Below, one piece after another: positions 38,421 to 47,300 of a stretch of 64,000 bases of DNA (the stretch's first letter is position 1; each line of letters starts with the position of its first letter). Both the position numbers and the translations under genes were made by a program. The notes under the pieces were generated by a model. That model made no database searches, was not told the origin of the DNA, and worked only from the letters and a program-made list of their open reading frames with translations. The stretch is from Litorilituus sediminis (GTDB lineage: Bacteria > Pseudomonadota > Gammaproteobacteria > Enterobacterales > Alteromonadaceae), in contig NZ_CP034759.1 in assembly GCF_004295665.1 (NCBI RefSeq), positions 496,001 through 560,000 on the forward strand, in the 5' to 3' direction.

Positions 38421-39767
38421 TTAAAATGAGTAACTGACTTGCGCAAGAATGGCCTCAACTTTAGGGAATATATTTTGTATTGCTAAAACACCAGGCTGAT
38501 TAAAACCAGGATTTGTTGGTGTTTGTTGGTAGTACTCTAAGCGAAAAGCTAATTCATTGGCATAACCTGTGTTGGTATTGGCATGACTTAGCTTTATGCC
38601 AAGCTTTATCCCCAATGTGGTTGCGGTCATTTCACCAATACGATAATCAGCACTAACATATTCAGGTAATAAGTCTTGCTGCATCAGATAAGGCTGATAA
38701 AAATCGGCAGCCCCTTGTTGGTAAAAGCGAAAACGCGGCTGAATATAGGTGTTTTCTGCGATAGGTATATATAAACGTGTATCGACCGTGTGTGACGTTA
38801 TTTGCCAATCATCCCATAAATATCGGTAGGAAAAATCAACAATGGCACTATCAAAGTGATACTTAGTCTGCCCATAAACTGTTTGCTTTACCCGTTTATC
38901 GGGCCTATGTTCATAACGATAATCTTGAACATACCCCTCGGTATTGACTTGGCTTACTATCTTAAATGGATCGGTTAAATAGCCGTCAACATGAGACAGT
39001 GAATAATTAAATTGCACCAACATCCTGCGATTAATGATTTGCGTAAAGCCCAGCAAGAAATCAGCGGTTGTTTTACTATCACTACTGCCCATTCTGGTTT
39101 TAGCAAACTCTTCATCCCACTGAGGATCATCAGAATCACCAATTAACATTGAAGCCAAGGGTTTAGGCAAACCGCCAATGGGGCTCCAAACATCATAAAA
39201 GTAACTAAAGCCTAAGGCTAAGGTAGTATTTTTTTTATTGAAATCAATGGCAAGACTGTTATTAAAACCAAGAGAAAGGTAATCGAACTCTTTAGATAAG
39301 TGTCCGCCAATACTGTAGGTATAATCTTGTGCAATAGGCTGTGTCCATTGGGCATTAAGCTGAACGCGAGTATCTTTAAAGGTATCATCTAGCGGCGTAT
39401 TATTAGCTTGAATACTGTATTGCCCTTGCCCAGACGGTCGAGTAAAGGTTTGGATATCAGGCTGTGCTACCGCACCATTAGCAGAAGCTCCAGATAAGGT
39501 ATCTATAGTTGCTTTTAGATTGAGTACTTCATCATTTTTAAATACTTTTGTGCCGCTGATAATAAGCTCTGCTGCAGTAACTCTATCGGCTTCACTATAA
39601 TAGAGAAAAGCACTGTCAAACTGCCAATCCTCTAACAACTTAGACTCTGTAGCTTCAGCTTCGTTAGTAACACCACCTAATAATGCTGTGGTGGCTAAGG
39701 TTAACATAGCTTTTAAGCTTTTTGCTTGCTCACATTTGCCTTGTTTATCTTTAAATTCTTCTGCCAC
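38421..39767 (-). CDS. DUF3570 protein, predicted outer-membrane beta-barrel
   Basis: This 448-residue protein has an odd signal region: a 19-residue hydrophilic start, then AMLTLATTALLGG and likely processing after EAEA near residue 39. The remainder has alternating beta strands rich in Tyr and aromatic pairs (YTYSIGGHLSKEFDYLSLGF, TTLALGFSYFYDVW) and ends in Phe (QVSYSF), as expected for a BAM substrate. Residues 89-95 read DTLSGAS, close to the D-x-x-(S/T)-G-A-(T/S) sites modified by ApbE, and the apbE gene lies 23 bases downstream. It starts 2 bases after the DUF4266 gene ends. The family is known from sequence only. The barrel call is inferred from pattern. Confidence 0.82.
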   Translation of the reverse strand: MAEEFKDKQGKCEQAKSLKAMLTLATTALLGGVTNEAEATESKLLEDWQFDSAFLYYSEADRVTAAELIISGTKVFKNDEVLNLKATIDTLSGASANGAVAQPDIQTFTRPSGQGQYSIQANNTPLDDTFKDTRVQLNAQWTQPIAQDYTYSIGGHLSKEFDYLSLGFNNSLAIDFNKKNTTLALGFSYFYDVWSPIGGLPKPLASMLIGDSDDPQWDEEFAKTRMGSSDSKTTADFLLGFTQIINRRMLVQFNYSLSHVDGYLTDPFKIVSQVNTEGYVQDYRYEHRPDKRVKQTVYGQTKYHFDSAIVDFSYRYLWDDWQITSHTVDTRLYIPIAENTYIQPRFRFYQQGAADFYQPYLMQQDLLPEYVSADYRIGEMTATTLGIKLGIKLSHANTNTGYANELAFRLEYYQQTPTNPGFNQPGVLAIQNIFPKVEAILAQVSYSF

Positions 39768-39769
39768 GT

Positions 39770-39988
39770 TTAATTACACCCGCAACCGCCGCCAGAAAAG
39801 CTTTTGCCTCCGCTGGAAGCTTCTTTACTAAAGTAGATATGATCATCAAGTGATGAATCTAACGGTGAAGCATTTATCGACATTTCTTTTTCAGCCAACA
39901 ACTCACGCTGCCACGGCTCAACGCCCAAATTTGAACAAGCTGACACATTTAAGGCCAGCACTGCAATATATATCCGTTTAAACTTCAT
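39770..39988 (-). CDS. DUF4266 small lipoprotein with C-terminal CGC tail
   Basis: This 72-residue protein has a lipobox VSAC at residues 15-18 (signal MKFKRIYIAVLALNVSA), giving a mature lipoprotein of about 55 residues. It contains LGVEPWQRELLAEKEM and HIYFSKEASSGG, and ends with SFSGGGCGCN. The whole matches what I recall of DUF4266. The glycine-rich end with two cysteines separated by glycine is the most conserved-looking part and could bind metal or a cofactor, or take part in redox chemistry; that is inference. It is the first gene of the DUF4266-DUF3570-apbE operon. The upstream gap to asnB is 299 bases. Confidence 0.8.
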   Translation of the reverse strand: MKFKRIYIAVLALNVSACSNLGVEPWQRELLAEKEMSINASPLDSSLDDHIYFSKEASSGGKSFSGGGCGCN

Positions 39989-40001
39989 AAAGCCTCAAAA
40001 A

Positions 40002-40030
40002 GGTTAAGTAATCGCGTATTACTCATAACC
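40002..40030. other. Imperfect inverted repeat upstream of the DUF4266 operon
   Basis: GGTTAAGTAAT and ATTACTCATAACC form an interrupted inverted repeat 14 bases before the DUF4266 start, in the leader or promoter region of the flavinylation-type operon. It might be an operator or leader hairpin. No match to a known site was recognised. Confidence 0.3.
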
Positions 40031-40287
40031 TTATAACTTTTTATTTTAACAATTATGTCATTTATTATTGATTTTTATTTAAAAGCTGTCAAAGTGTTAC
40101 CAAGAAGTTTTTGAGTAAACATTCTAACCTCATGGTTAATTACTCCTTATAGTAGGTTCGCAGTATTACTATACGACATCATACGCTATCGTAACTTCAA
40201 TCATTCTGCAGCATCATATGCAAGCTAACAGCGCATATGAAAAAACAATCTGACATTAACTAACTTATTTAAAGGAGTAGCGCTTCA

Positions 40288-41952
40288 ATGTGTTCGATCT
40301 TTGGTATATTAGACATAAAAACTAGTGCTGATGCACTTCGCCCTAAAGCTTTAGAATGCTCTCGCTTATTACGCCACCGTGGTCCAGACTGGTCTGGCAT
40401 TTATAACAACGACAATGCAATTTTAGTACATGAACGCTTATCTATTGTTGACACTGAACATGGCGCTCAACCGCTATACAATGACGACAAAAGCCATGTG
40501 CTCGCTGTTAATGGTGAAATATATAACCACAAAGCATTAGCAAAAGACCTAACGGTTGACTATAGCTTTAAAACCGGCTCAGACTGTGAAGTTATTTTAC
40601 CCTTATACGAAGAATTTGGTGTAGAGTTTGTTGATAAACTTCAAGGCATGTTTGCTTTTTGTTTATACAATGCCAATGATAACAGCTATTTAATTGCCCG
40701 TGATCATATAGGTATTATCCCACTCTATACAGGTTATGACAGCGAAGGTAACTTTTACGTTGCTTCAGAAATGAAAGCACTTATGCCTATCTGTAAAACC
40801 GTATCTGAATTCCCTCCTGGGCATATTTTAGATAGCAAAGTTGGCAAAGTAGAAAAATACTACAAGCGTAACTGGCAAAAATACGCAGCTATTAAAGATA
40901 ATCACACCAGCAAAGATAAATTACGTGAAGCATTAGAAGACTCTGTGAAAAGTCATTTAATGACTGATGTGCCTTACGGGGTATTACTTTCTGGTGGTTT
41001 AGACTCATCATTAGTGTCAGCGATAACGCAAAAATTTGCCGCACGTCGTATTGAAGATAATGATTTAGCCGAAGCATGGTGGCCAAAAGTTCACTCTTTT
41101 GCCTGTGGCTTAGAAGGCTCACCTGATTTAGTGGCAGCACAAACCGTAGCAGATAGCATAGGAACAATTCACCATAGCGTGATATTCACTGAGCAAGAAG
41201 GTATTGATGCCCTGAAAGAAGTGATTTATCACCTTGAAACCTATGATGTGACTACCATTCGCGCATCGACACCTATGTACTTGATGGCACGTAAAATCAA
41301 AGCCATGGGTATCAAAATGGTGCTCTCAGGTGAAGGTGCAGATGAAATCTTCGGTGGTTACTTATACTTCCATAAAGCACCAAACGCACAAGAATTTCAT
41401 GAAGAGCTTAACCGTAAGCTTGAGAAACTACATATGTTTGACTGCTTACGTGCCAACAAATCTATGTCGGCTTGGGGTATTGAAGCACGCGTACCGTTTC
41501 TTGATAAGAACTTTATGGATGTTGCTATGCGCATTAATCCAGAAGATAAAATGTGTGGTAACGGTAAAATGGAGAAAGCGGTTTTACGCTCAGCTTTTGA
41601 AGGCTACTTACCTAAAGAAATTTTATGGCGTCAAAAAGAGCAGTTTTCAGACGGTGTTGGCTACTCATGGATTGACGGTCTAAAAGAGCATGTAGAATCT
41701 CAAGTAACTGATCAGCAACTTGAATCTGCCGCATTTAGGTTCCCGATCAATACACCAGATACCAAAGAGGCATACTTTTATCGCTGCATATTCGAAGAGC
41801 ACTTCCCGCTTGAGTCTGCTGCTGAATGTGTACCGGGTGGTAAATCAGTTGCCTGTAGTACACCTGAAGCACTTGCTTGGGACGAAAGCTTTAAAGACAA
41901 TGCCGACCCATCAGGTCGTGCCGTGTTAAGTGTACATAATGAAAGCTATTAA
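40288..41952 (+). CDS. asnB: Asparagine synthetase B (glutamine-hydrolysing)
   Basis: This 554-residue enzyme makes asparagine from aspartate, ATP and glutamine. C2 is the glutaminase nucleophile once Met is removed (MCSIFGILDI). The amidotransferase domain shows LLRHRGPDWSG and AVNGEIYNHK. The synthetase domain has the PP-loop SGGLDSS at residues 235-241 and LSGEGADEIFGGYLYFHKAP near residue 346. The length matches E. coli AsnB (554). AAAGGAG lies 10 bases before the ATG. It is a single gene, divergent from the DUF4266 operon and followed by a hairpin terminator. Confidence 0.97.
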   Translation: MCSIFGILDIKTSADALRPKALECSRLLRHRGPDWSGIYNNDNAILVHERLSIVDTEHGAQPLYNDDKSHVLAVNGEIYNHKALAKDLTVDYSFKTGSDCEVILPLYEEFGVEFVDKLQGMFAFCLYNANDNSYLIARDHIGIIPLYTGYDSEGNFYVASEMKALMPICKTVSEFPPGHILDSKVGKVEKYYKRNWQKYAAIKDNHTSKDKLREALEDSVKSHLMTDVPYGVLLSGGLDSSLVSAITQKFAARRIEDNDLAEAWWPKVHSFACGLEGSPDLVAAQTVADSIGTIHHSVIFTEQEGIDALKEVIYHLETYDVTTIRASTPMYLMARKIKAMGIKMVLSGEGADEIFGGYLYFHKAPNAQEFHEELNRKLEKLHMFDCLRANKSMSAWGIEARVPFLDKNFMDVAMRINPEDKMCGNGKMEKAVLRSAFEGYLPKEILWRQKEQFSDGVGYSWIDGLKEHVESQVTDQQLESAAFRFPINTPDTKEAYFYRCIFEEHFPLESAAECVPGGKSVACSTPEALAWDESFKDNADPSGRAVLSVHNESY

Positions 41953-41978
41953 CAAAGCCCTGTGCTTTAAATAATAAT

Positions 41979-42005
41979 AAGGCTAACTTTTAAGTTAGCC
42001 TTTTT
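41979..42005 (+). terminator. Rho-independent terminator of asnB
   Basis: AAGGCTAACTT (41979-41989) and AAGTTAGCCTT (41992-42002) form a hairpin followed by a short T run. It sits 26 bases after the asnB stop. Confidence 0.8.
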
Positions 42006-42072
42006 ACTATTTATTCGTTGTATTAGTTCAAATTATATTAGTTGTATTAATTGAGTTAACTCAGCTAGTTGC

Positions 42073-42471
42073 TTAACCTTGGTTAGTGTTAACCGCCAAA
42101 ATTGGAAACTTACTATAGCCAAATGATACCGTAACGGTTTGCAGCTCTTGTCCTGAAAAATTGAGTTTTATTGCCGCAGGCGCTTTACGCTTACCATCAG
42201 CAAAAATCGCCATCAAATGTTCTTGCTTAAATACCCTTTCACCACCAGCGGTATTTAGTAAGGTTAACACTGCCCAGCGCTCCCCTTCTTCATTACTCAT
42301 TAAGACATAATTCACTAATTCAAAGTCACTTTGCAGCGGTTTTATATCTCTATCATTGGGAAAAGCTAACTGAAAATTATTGGGCACTAATCTATCTACC
42401 GTTAATGCTTGGCTATTTTCTGCAGCGCAGTGAAACGCTATAAGTGAGCTGAGTAATAATATCTTTTTCAT
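42073..42471 (-). CDS. Small secreted hypothetical protein
   Basis: This 132-residue protein has a short Sec signal (MKKILLLSSLIAFHCAA) and so should be periplasmic or exported. The mature part is beta-rich, with segments FELVNYVLMSNEEGERWAVL, TLLNTAGGERVFKQEHLMAI and QELQTVTVSFGYSKFPILAV. No cysteines beyond the signal, no catalytic motif and no family are recognised. Its start overlaps the hydrolase stop by 4 bases (ATGA type), so the two are translationally coupled. It could be a helper of the hydrolase, although that enzyme lacks a signal. Confidence 0.6.
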   Translation of the reverse strand: MKKILLLSSLIAFHCAAENSQALTVDRLVPNNFQLAFPNDRDIKPLQSDFELVNYVLMSNEEGERWAVLTLLNTAGGERVFKQEHLMAIFADGKRKAPAAIKLNFSGQELQTVTVSFGYSKFPILAVNTNQG

Positions 42472-43037
42472 TGTTCATCCAAGTTGATTGTTTTCTTTAA
42501 CTGCTTAATGTGTTCTTGATAGCCTAACTCATCAAAGTTTACTGAACACTTATTCATAAACCCATGTAAATAATCTGTTTTTAGTACACTAACGAGTGGC
42601 TTGCTTTCTACCACTTGGGCTAGCTGTTCAATAGCAAAGTACGGTTCAAATTTAGGCAATATTAATTGCACAGCAAACCTCGGCGTTATATGCAAATCAT
42701 GTCTAATTTGACTACCATAAAAACCAATAGCTCGTTTTATATACTTACCTTGATAGTTTTGTGATAGCCGCCATAAGACACTGGCACCGACACTAAAACC
42801 AATCATTGTACTTGGTTTGCTCAGTTCGCTTATTTCAAGACTGACACTATCAAGATAAGCATCTATACCTACTTTATCAACAAAATATTGATAAGCCTGT
42901 GCTTCATCAGTAAATGCCATCATTCGTCCTTGATAAGGATCGATAATTTTTATTGCGCCTATAGCTTGAGCTAAAGCAATTAACGCCGGTGTTCTACCAA
43001 ACACATCCGCTAAGATAATACTATTTTCACTTGTCAT
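42468..43037 (-). CDS. Alpha/beta hydrolase, dienelactone hydrolase-like
   Basis: This 189-residue cytoplasmic protein has the nucleophile elbow GFSVGA with S82, preceded by a small beta-alpha core (IILADVFGRTPALIALAQAI). A likely catalytic His is in DYLHGFMN near residue 165, and an Asp may lie between in VSVLKTD. It is shorter than typical dienelactone hydrolases (about 230-240 residues). The substrate is unknown. It is first in a two-gene unit with the small secreted protein. It follows pyrD on the same strand but is separated from it by a terminator. Confidence 0.65.
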   Translation of the reverse strand: MTSENSIILADVFGRTPALIALAQAIGAIKIIDPYQGRMMAFTDEAQAYQYFVDKVGIDAYLDSVSLEISELSKPSTMIGFSVGASVLWRLSQNYQGKYIKRAIGFYGSQIRHDLHITPRFAVQLILPKFEPYFAIEQLAQVVESKPLVSVLKTDYLHGFMNKCSVNFDELGYQEHIKQLKKTINLDEQ

Positions 43038-43153
43038 GTTGAATGATCATCTGTATCGACAGCCTTGTAACGGCTTCACCTAGTTACTGCTTTTTTTAAT
43101 TGCAGAGCCATATCTACAAAATAGTTTTACTAACGCTATACTAAAGCACAATA

Positions 43154-43188
43154 AAAAAGCCTTAGCTACCGAAGTTACTAAGGCTTTT
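43154..43188 (-). terminator. Rho-independent terminator of pyrD
   Basis: AAAAGCCTTAG (43155-43165) and CTAAGGCTTTT (43178-43188) form an 11-bp stem with a 12-base loop and a T run on the minus strand, 23 bases after the pyrD stop. Confidence 0.8.
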
Positions 43189-43210
43189 CCCTTTAAAAAC
43201 GCATAAAAAT

Positions 43211-44221
43211 TTATAAACCAGCAACAATGTCTTTTACAAGCTCTGGACCTTGATAAATAAAGCCAGTATAAACTTGTACTAAACTTGCACCTGCTGCTAA
43301 TTTTTCATTGGCGTCATCACTTGAGGCAATACCGCCAACGCCAATAATTGGTAGCTTATTATCTAATGCTTTGGCTAACATTTTAATGACTTGAGTACTT
43401 TTCTCTTTTACAGGCTCGCCACTTAAACCGCCCTGTTCATCGCCATGTTCTAATCCTTCAACACCTTCTCTTGAAAGTGTCGTATTGGTGGCAATCACAC
43501 CATCAATGTCATTAGCAATTAAAGACTGTGCAATTGATTCAACTTCTTCTTGTGTTAAATCTGGCGCAATTTTTACCGCCACAGGCACGTACTTGCCATA
43601 TTGCTCAGCTAACTGTTTCTGCTCTGCTTTTAAAGCTGATAATAACTCGTCTAACGCTTCACCGTATTGTAAAGAACGTAAACCTGGCGTATTAGGTGAT
43701 GAAATGTTTACCGTAATATAAGTAGCAAAATCATACACCTTGCGCATACAATGAACATAATCATCTTTAGCATTTTCTTCTGGCGTTGATTTATTTTTAC
43801 CTATGTTAATGCCAAGTACACCTTTATATTTAGCACTACGTACTTGGTCAACTAAGTAATCAACGCCTTTATTATTAAAGCCCATGCGATTAATTACTGC
43901 ATTGGCCTGTGGAATTCTAAAAATTCTTGGCTTATCGTTACCCGGTTGAGGCTTAGGCGTTACCGTACCCACCTCGACAAAGCCAAAGCCCATAGCAGCA
44001 AAGGCATCTATACATTCACCGTTTTTGTCTAAACCTGCCGCTAAACCAACTGGATTTGGGAATTTAATTCCCATCACAGTAACGGGTTTATCTTGTACTT
44101 TCTGCTTATACAAGCGATTAAGCGGTGAAGCGCCTGTTTTTTTCAAACTCTTGATGGTGAGTTCATGAATATTTTCTGGGTCAAACTGAAAAAAAACTTT
44201 TCGTATCGCTGAATAAAACAT
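43211..44221 (-). CDS. pyrD: Dihydroorotate dehydrogenase (quinone), class 2
   Basis: This 336-residue membrane-associated flavoenzyme oxidises dihydroorotate to orotate in pyrimidine synthesis and passes electrons to quinone. The N-terminal helices ([20 protein letters not shown]) are those of class 2 enzymes. FMN- and substrate-binding segments are [23 protein letters not shown], and [14 protein letters not shown], which holds the catalytic Ser. [11 protein letters not shown] and [13 protein letters not shown] complete the pattern. The length is the same as E. coli PyrD. It follows NAD-GDH, whose terminator lies between them. Confidence 0.97.
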   Translation of the reverse strand: MFYSAIRKVFFQFDPENIHELTIKSLKKTGASPLNRLYKQKVQDKPVTVMGIKFPNPVGLAAGLDKNGECIDAFAAMGFGFVEVGTVTPKPQPGNDKPRIFRIPQANAVINRMGFNNKGVDYLVDQVRSAKYKGVLGINIGKNKSTPEENAKDDYVHCMRKVYDFATYITVNISSPNTPGLRSLQYGEALDELLSALKAEQKQLAEQYGKYVPVAVKIAPDLTQEEVESIAQSLIANDIDGVIATNTTLSREGVEGLEHGDEQGGLSGEPVKEKSTQVIKMLAKALDNKLPIIGVGGIASSDDANEKLAAGASLVQVYTGFIYQGPELVKDIVAGL

Positions 44222-44264
44222 AGTGCCCCTAATATAAACTTAAAATTGATAACTGAACGGCTAA

Positions 44265-44294
44265 AAAGAAAAATCCCCGCTAGGCGAGGATTTT
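44265..44294 (-). terminator. Rho-independent terminator of the NAD-GDH gene
   Basis: In the minus-strand RNA the arms AAAATCCTCGC and GCGGGGATTTT pair over 11 positions with one U-G wobble and are followed by a T run (44270-44294). The wobble works only in this direction, so it is specific for the leftward transcript. Confidence 0.8.
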
Positions 44295-44342
44295 ATCAGG
44301 TAAGCAGAGCATTACAACACTCTAACTCTGTGTAGAATAAAA

Positions 44343-47300
44343 TTATTTAGCACTTACTGGCTGGCAATTTAAGCTTAATAACATTAATTCACGTAGCGCG
44401 ACTGAGAACTTAGCAAAGTCATGCGTTTGCCCCACTTTAAAGTCAGACAAAATATGCTTCCAACGTTCTAACGGTTGCTCGTTTGTCACAATCCAGTCTG
44501 CTAATAACTGCTCTAAGTCTTCCACTTTTGCATCACACTCACAACGAAGTACCACAGAGGTTAGTGAGCGTTGTTGCCAATCTAACTCTTCTCTAAATGA
44601 AGCACGTGCTAATGCTTGCCAGTGGTTAGCTACTGGTTGACGTGTAATTTGATCTAAGAACCAATGCAGTTCTAAACGTACACCCAGTTTAAAGTACAAG
44701 TGTGCCACTTGTTCAATAGTACGGCCATCTTCATTCGCCACCTCAGCAATATCCATGGTTGAGAATAAAGTACTTAATTGCGAAATTCTAATAGCGATTT
44801 CTTTTGGCACACCAGCATTAATTAAATCACCTGATACACGTTGCAAGCCTTGCATTTCTTCTTCAACCATAAAGTTGGCAAGGTTGGCTGATAAGGTCGC
44901 AAACGTTGGTTGGTACAAGGCAATTGATTGCTCAATAGATAACGCTTTATTGCGGTGACGTAAGAACCAACGAGTAACACGACGAACCGTACGACGATAT
45001 TGGAATAACATTTCTGTTTGGATCGCTGTTGAAATTTTATTATCTAAAACTTCAATTTGCTTCCAGAAATCTTCCATTTCAAAAACAACACTGGCAATAG
45101 TGTAACAGTTAGCAATTTCAGCTACGCTTGCACCAGTTTCTTCTTGCATGCGGTTAACAAAATTAAAGCCCATATCATTACCAATCTTATTGGCTAACTG
45201 AGTTGCAATAATTTCAGCACGTAGCGGATGACTTTGCATTTCAGTTTGGTAATTTGCTCTTAGCTTTTCAGGGAAAGCATCGATCAATAATTGATCGTGA
45301 TATGGGTTGTTAGTGATCTCGTCATGAACTAAATCATCTTTTAATACCATTTTGCTGTATGCCAATAACACTGACAGCTCTGGTCTAGTTAAACCACGAC
45401 CTTCAGCTAAGCGCTCAGCTATCTCTTCATCATCAGGAATAAACTCTAAGGCGCGATCTAACTTACCCGTTCTTTCTAGTTCATGAATAAAACGTACTTG
45501 TTCTTTCAACTGATTAACACCACGCATCGCTGTAATCGATAACGAATGTGTTTGGCGATAACAGTCTTCAATAACGATATCACCTACTTCATCAGTCATA
45601 TCGTAAAGTAGTTTATTACGTTGTTTAACGGTTAAATCACCGTTTTGCACTAAGGTATTTAATAAAATCTTAATGTTTACTTCGTTATCTGAGCAGTCAA
45701 CACCACCGGCATTATCTACCGCATCAGTATTAATTCGACCACCAGTAGCTGCATACTCGATACGACCAAGTTGAGTTAAACCTAAGTTACCGCCCTCGCC
45801 AACAACTTTTGCCTTAAGCTCAGCGCCATTAATACGTAGCACATCGTTCGCTCTATCACCCACTTCAAGGTGAGTTTCTTTACTACCTTTAACGTAAGTA
45901 CCGATACCACCGTTCCATAGTAAATCAACTTCCATGCGTAAAATGGCTTGAATTAAGTCAGTTGGTGCCATGTTTTGCTTCTGAGTACCAATCATTTTCT
46001 TAATTTCTGGTGTCAATTTAATTGACTTCACATGGCGACTGAAAACACCACCACCTTTAGAAATTAAGTCTTTATTGTAATCTTCCCATGTACAACCAGG
46101 TAAGTTGAATAGACGTTCACGTTCTTTATAAGAACTTGCTGCATCTGGATTAGGATCAATAAAGATATGCATATGGTTAAAGGCTGCTTGTAAACGGATA
46201 TGTTTAGATAACAACATACCATTACCAAAAACATCACCCGCCATATCACCTACGGCCATACAGGTAAAATCAGTTGTCTGACAGTCAATATCCATTTCTC
46301 TAAAGTGACGTTTTACTGATTCCCATGCACCTTTAGCTGTGATACCCATGGCTTTATGGTCATAACCGACACTACCACCTGAGGCAAAGGCATCACCTAA
46401 CCAAAAGTTATATTCTTCAGAGATACCATTAGCGATATCAGAGAAAGTTGCTGTTCCTTTATCGGCTGCCACAACTAAATAAGCATCGTCTTCATCTAAG
46501 CGCACAACATCTTTTGGTGGCACAATTTCACCAGCGACAATGTTATCGGTAATATCTAATAAAGCTCTAATAAAGGTGCGGTAGCACTCTTTACCTGCTT
46601 CAAAAATTTCTTCACGCGAACCTTCTGGTAACTGTTTACAAACGAAGCCACCTTTAGCACCAACAGGTACAATCACAGTGTTTTTAACTTGTTGCGCTTT
46701 AACTAAACCAAGTACTTCGGTTCTAAAGTCTTCACGACGATCTGACCAACGTAAGCCACCACGAGCAACTTTACCGCCACGTAAATGCACACCTTCAACT
46801 TGAGGTGAATAAACAAATATTTCAAACTCAGGGATAGGTAGCGGGATTTCGCTGATCTTTTTAGGGACGATCTTAAACGAAATATAAGGCTTTTCGTTAT
46901 CATGCTGATCTAACTGGAAGTAGTTAGTACGAATAGTGGCATTAATCATTTCAACAAAGCGTCGAATAATACGGTCATCATCTAAGTTAGCAACATTATC
47001 AAGTGACGCTTCAATTTCTGCTAATACTTTATCAATCGCTTTCCCTTTAGCTGACTCAGACGACTTGCTATGCGGATCAAAGCGCAAATTAAATAACTTA
47101 ATTAATAGTTCAGCTATATCCGGATAACGTGAGAAAGTATCTTCAATATAGTTTTGGCTAAATATACCACCAATTTGTCGCTCGTATTTGGCAAAGGCAC
47201 GTAATATTGATACGGCACGACCTTCAAGACCTGCACCTAAAATTAGACGGTTAAAACCATCATCTTCTAAATCACCACGCCATACCTTAGCAAATGCATC

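Noticed and set aside
41330..41683. 117-residue plus-strand frame inside asnB
   Set aside because: It is out of frame with asnB, whose full-length reading is certain.
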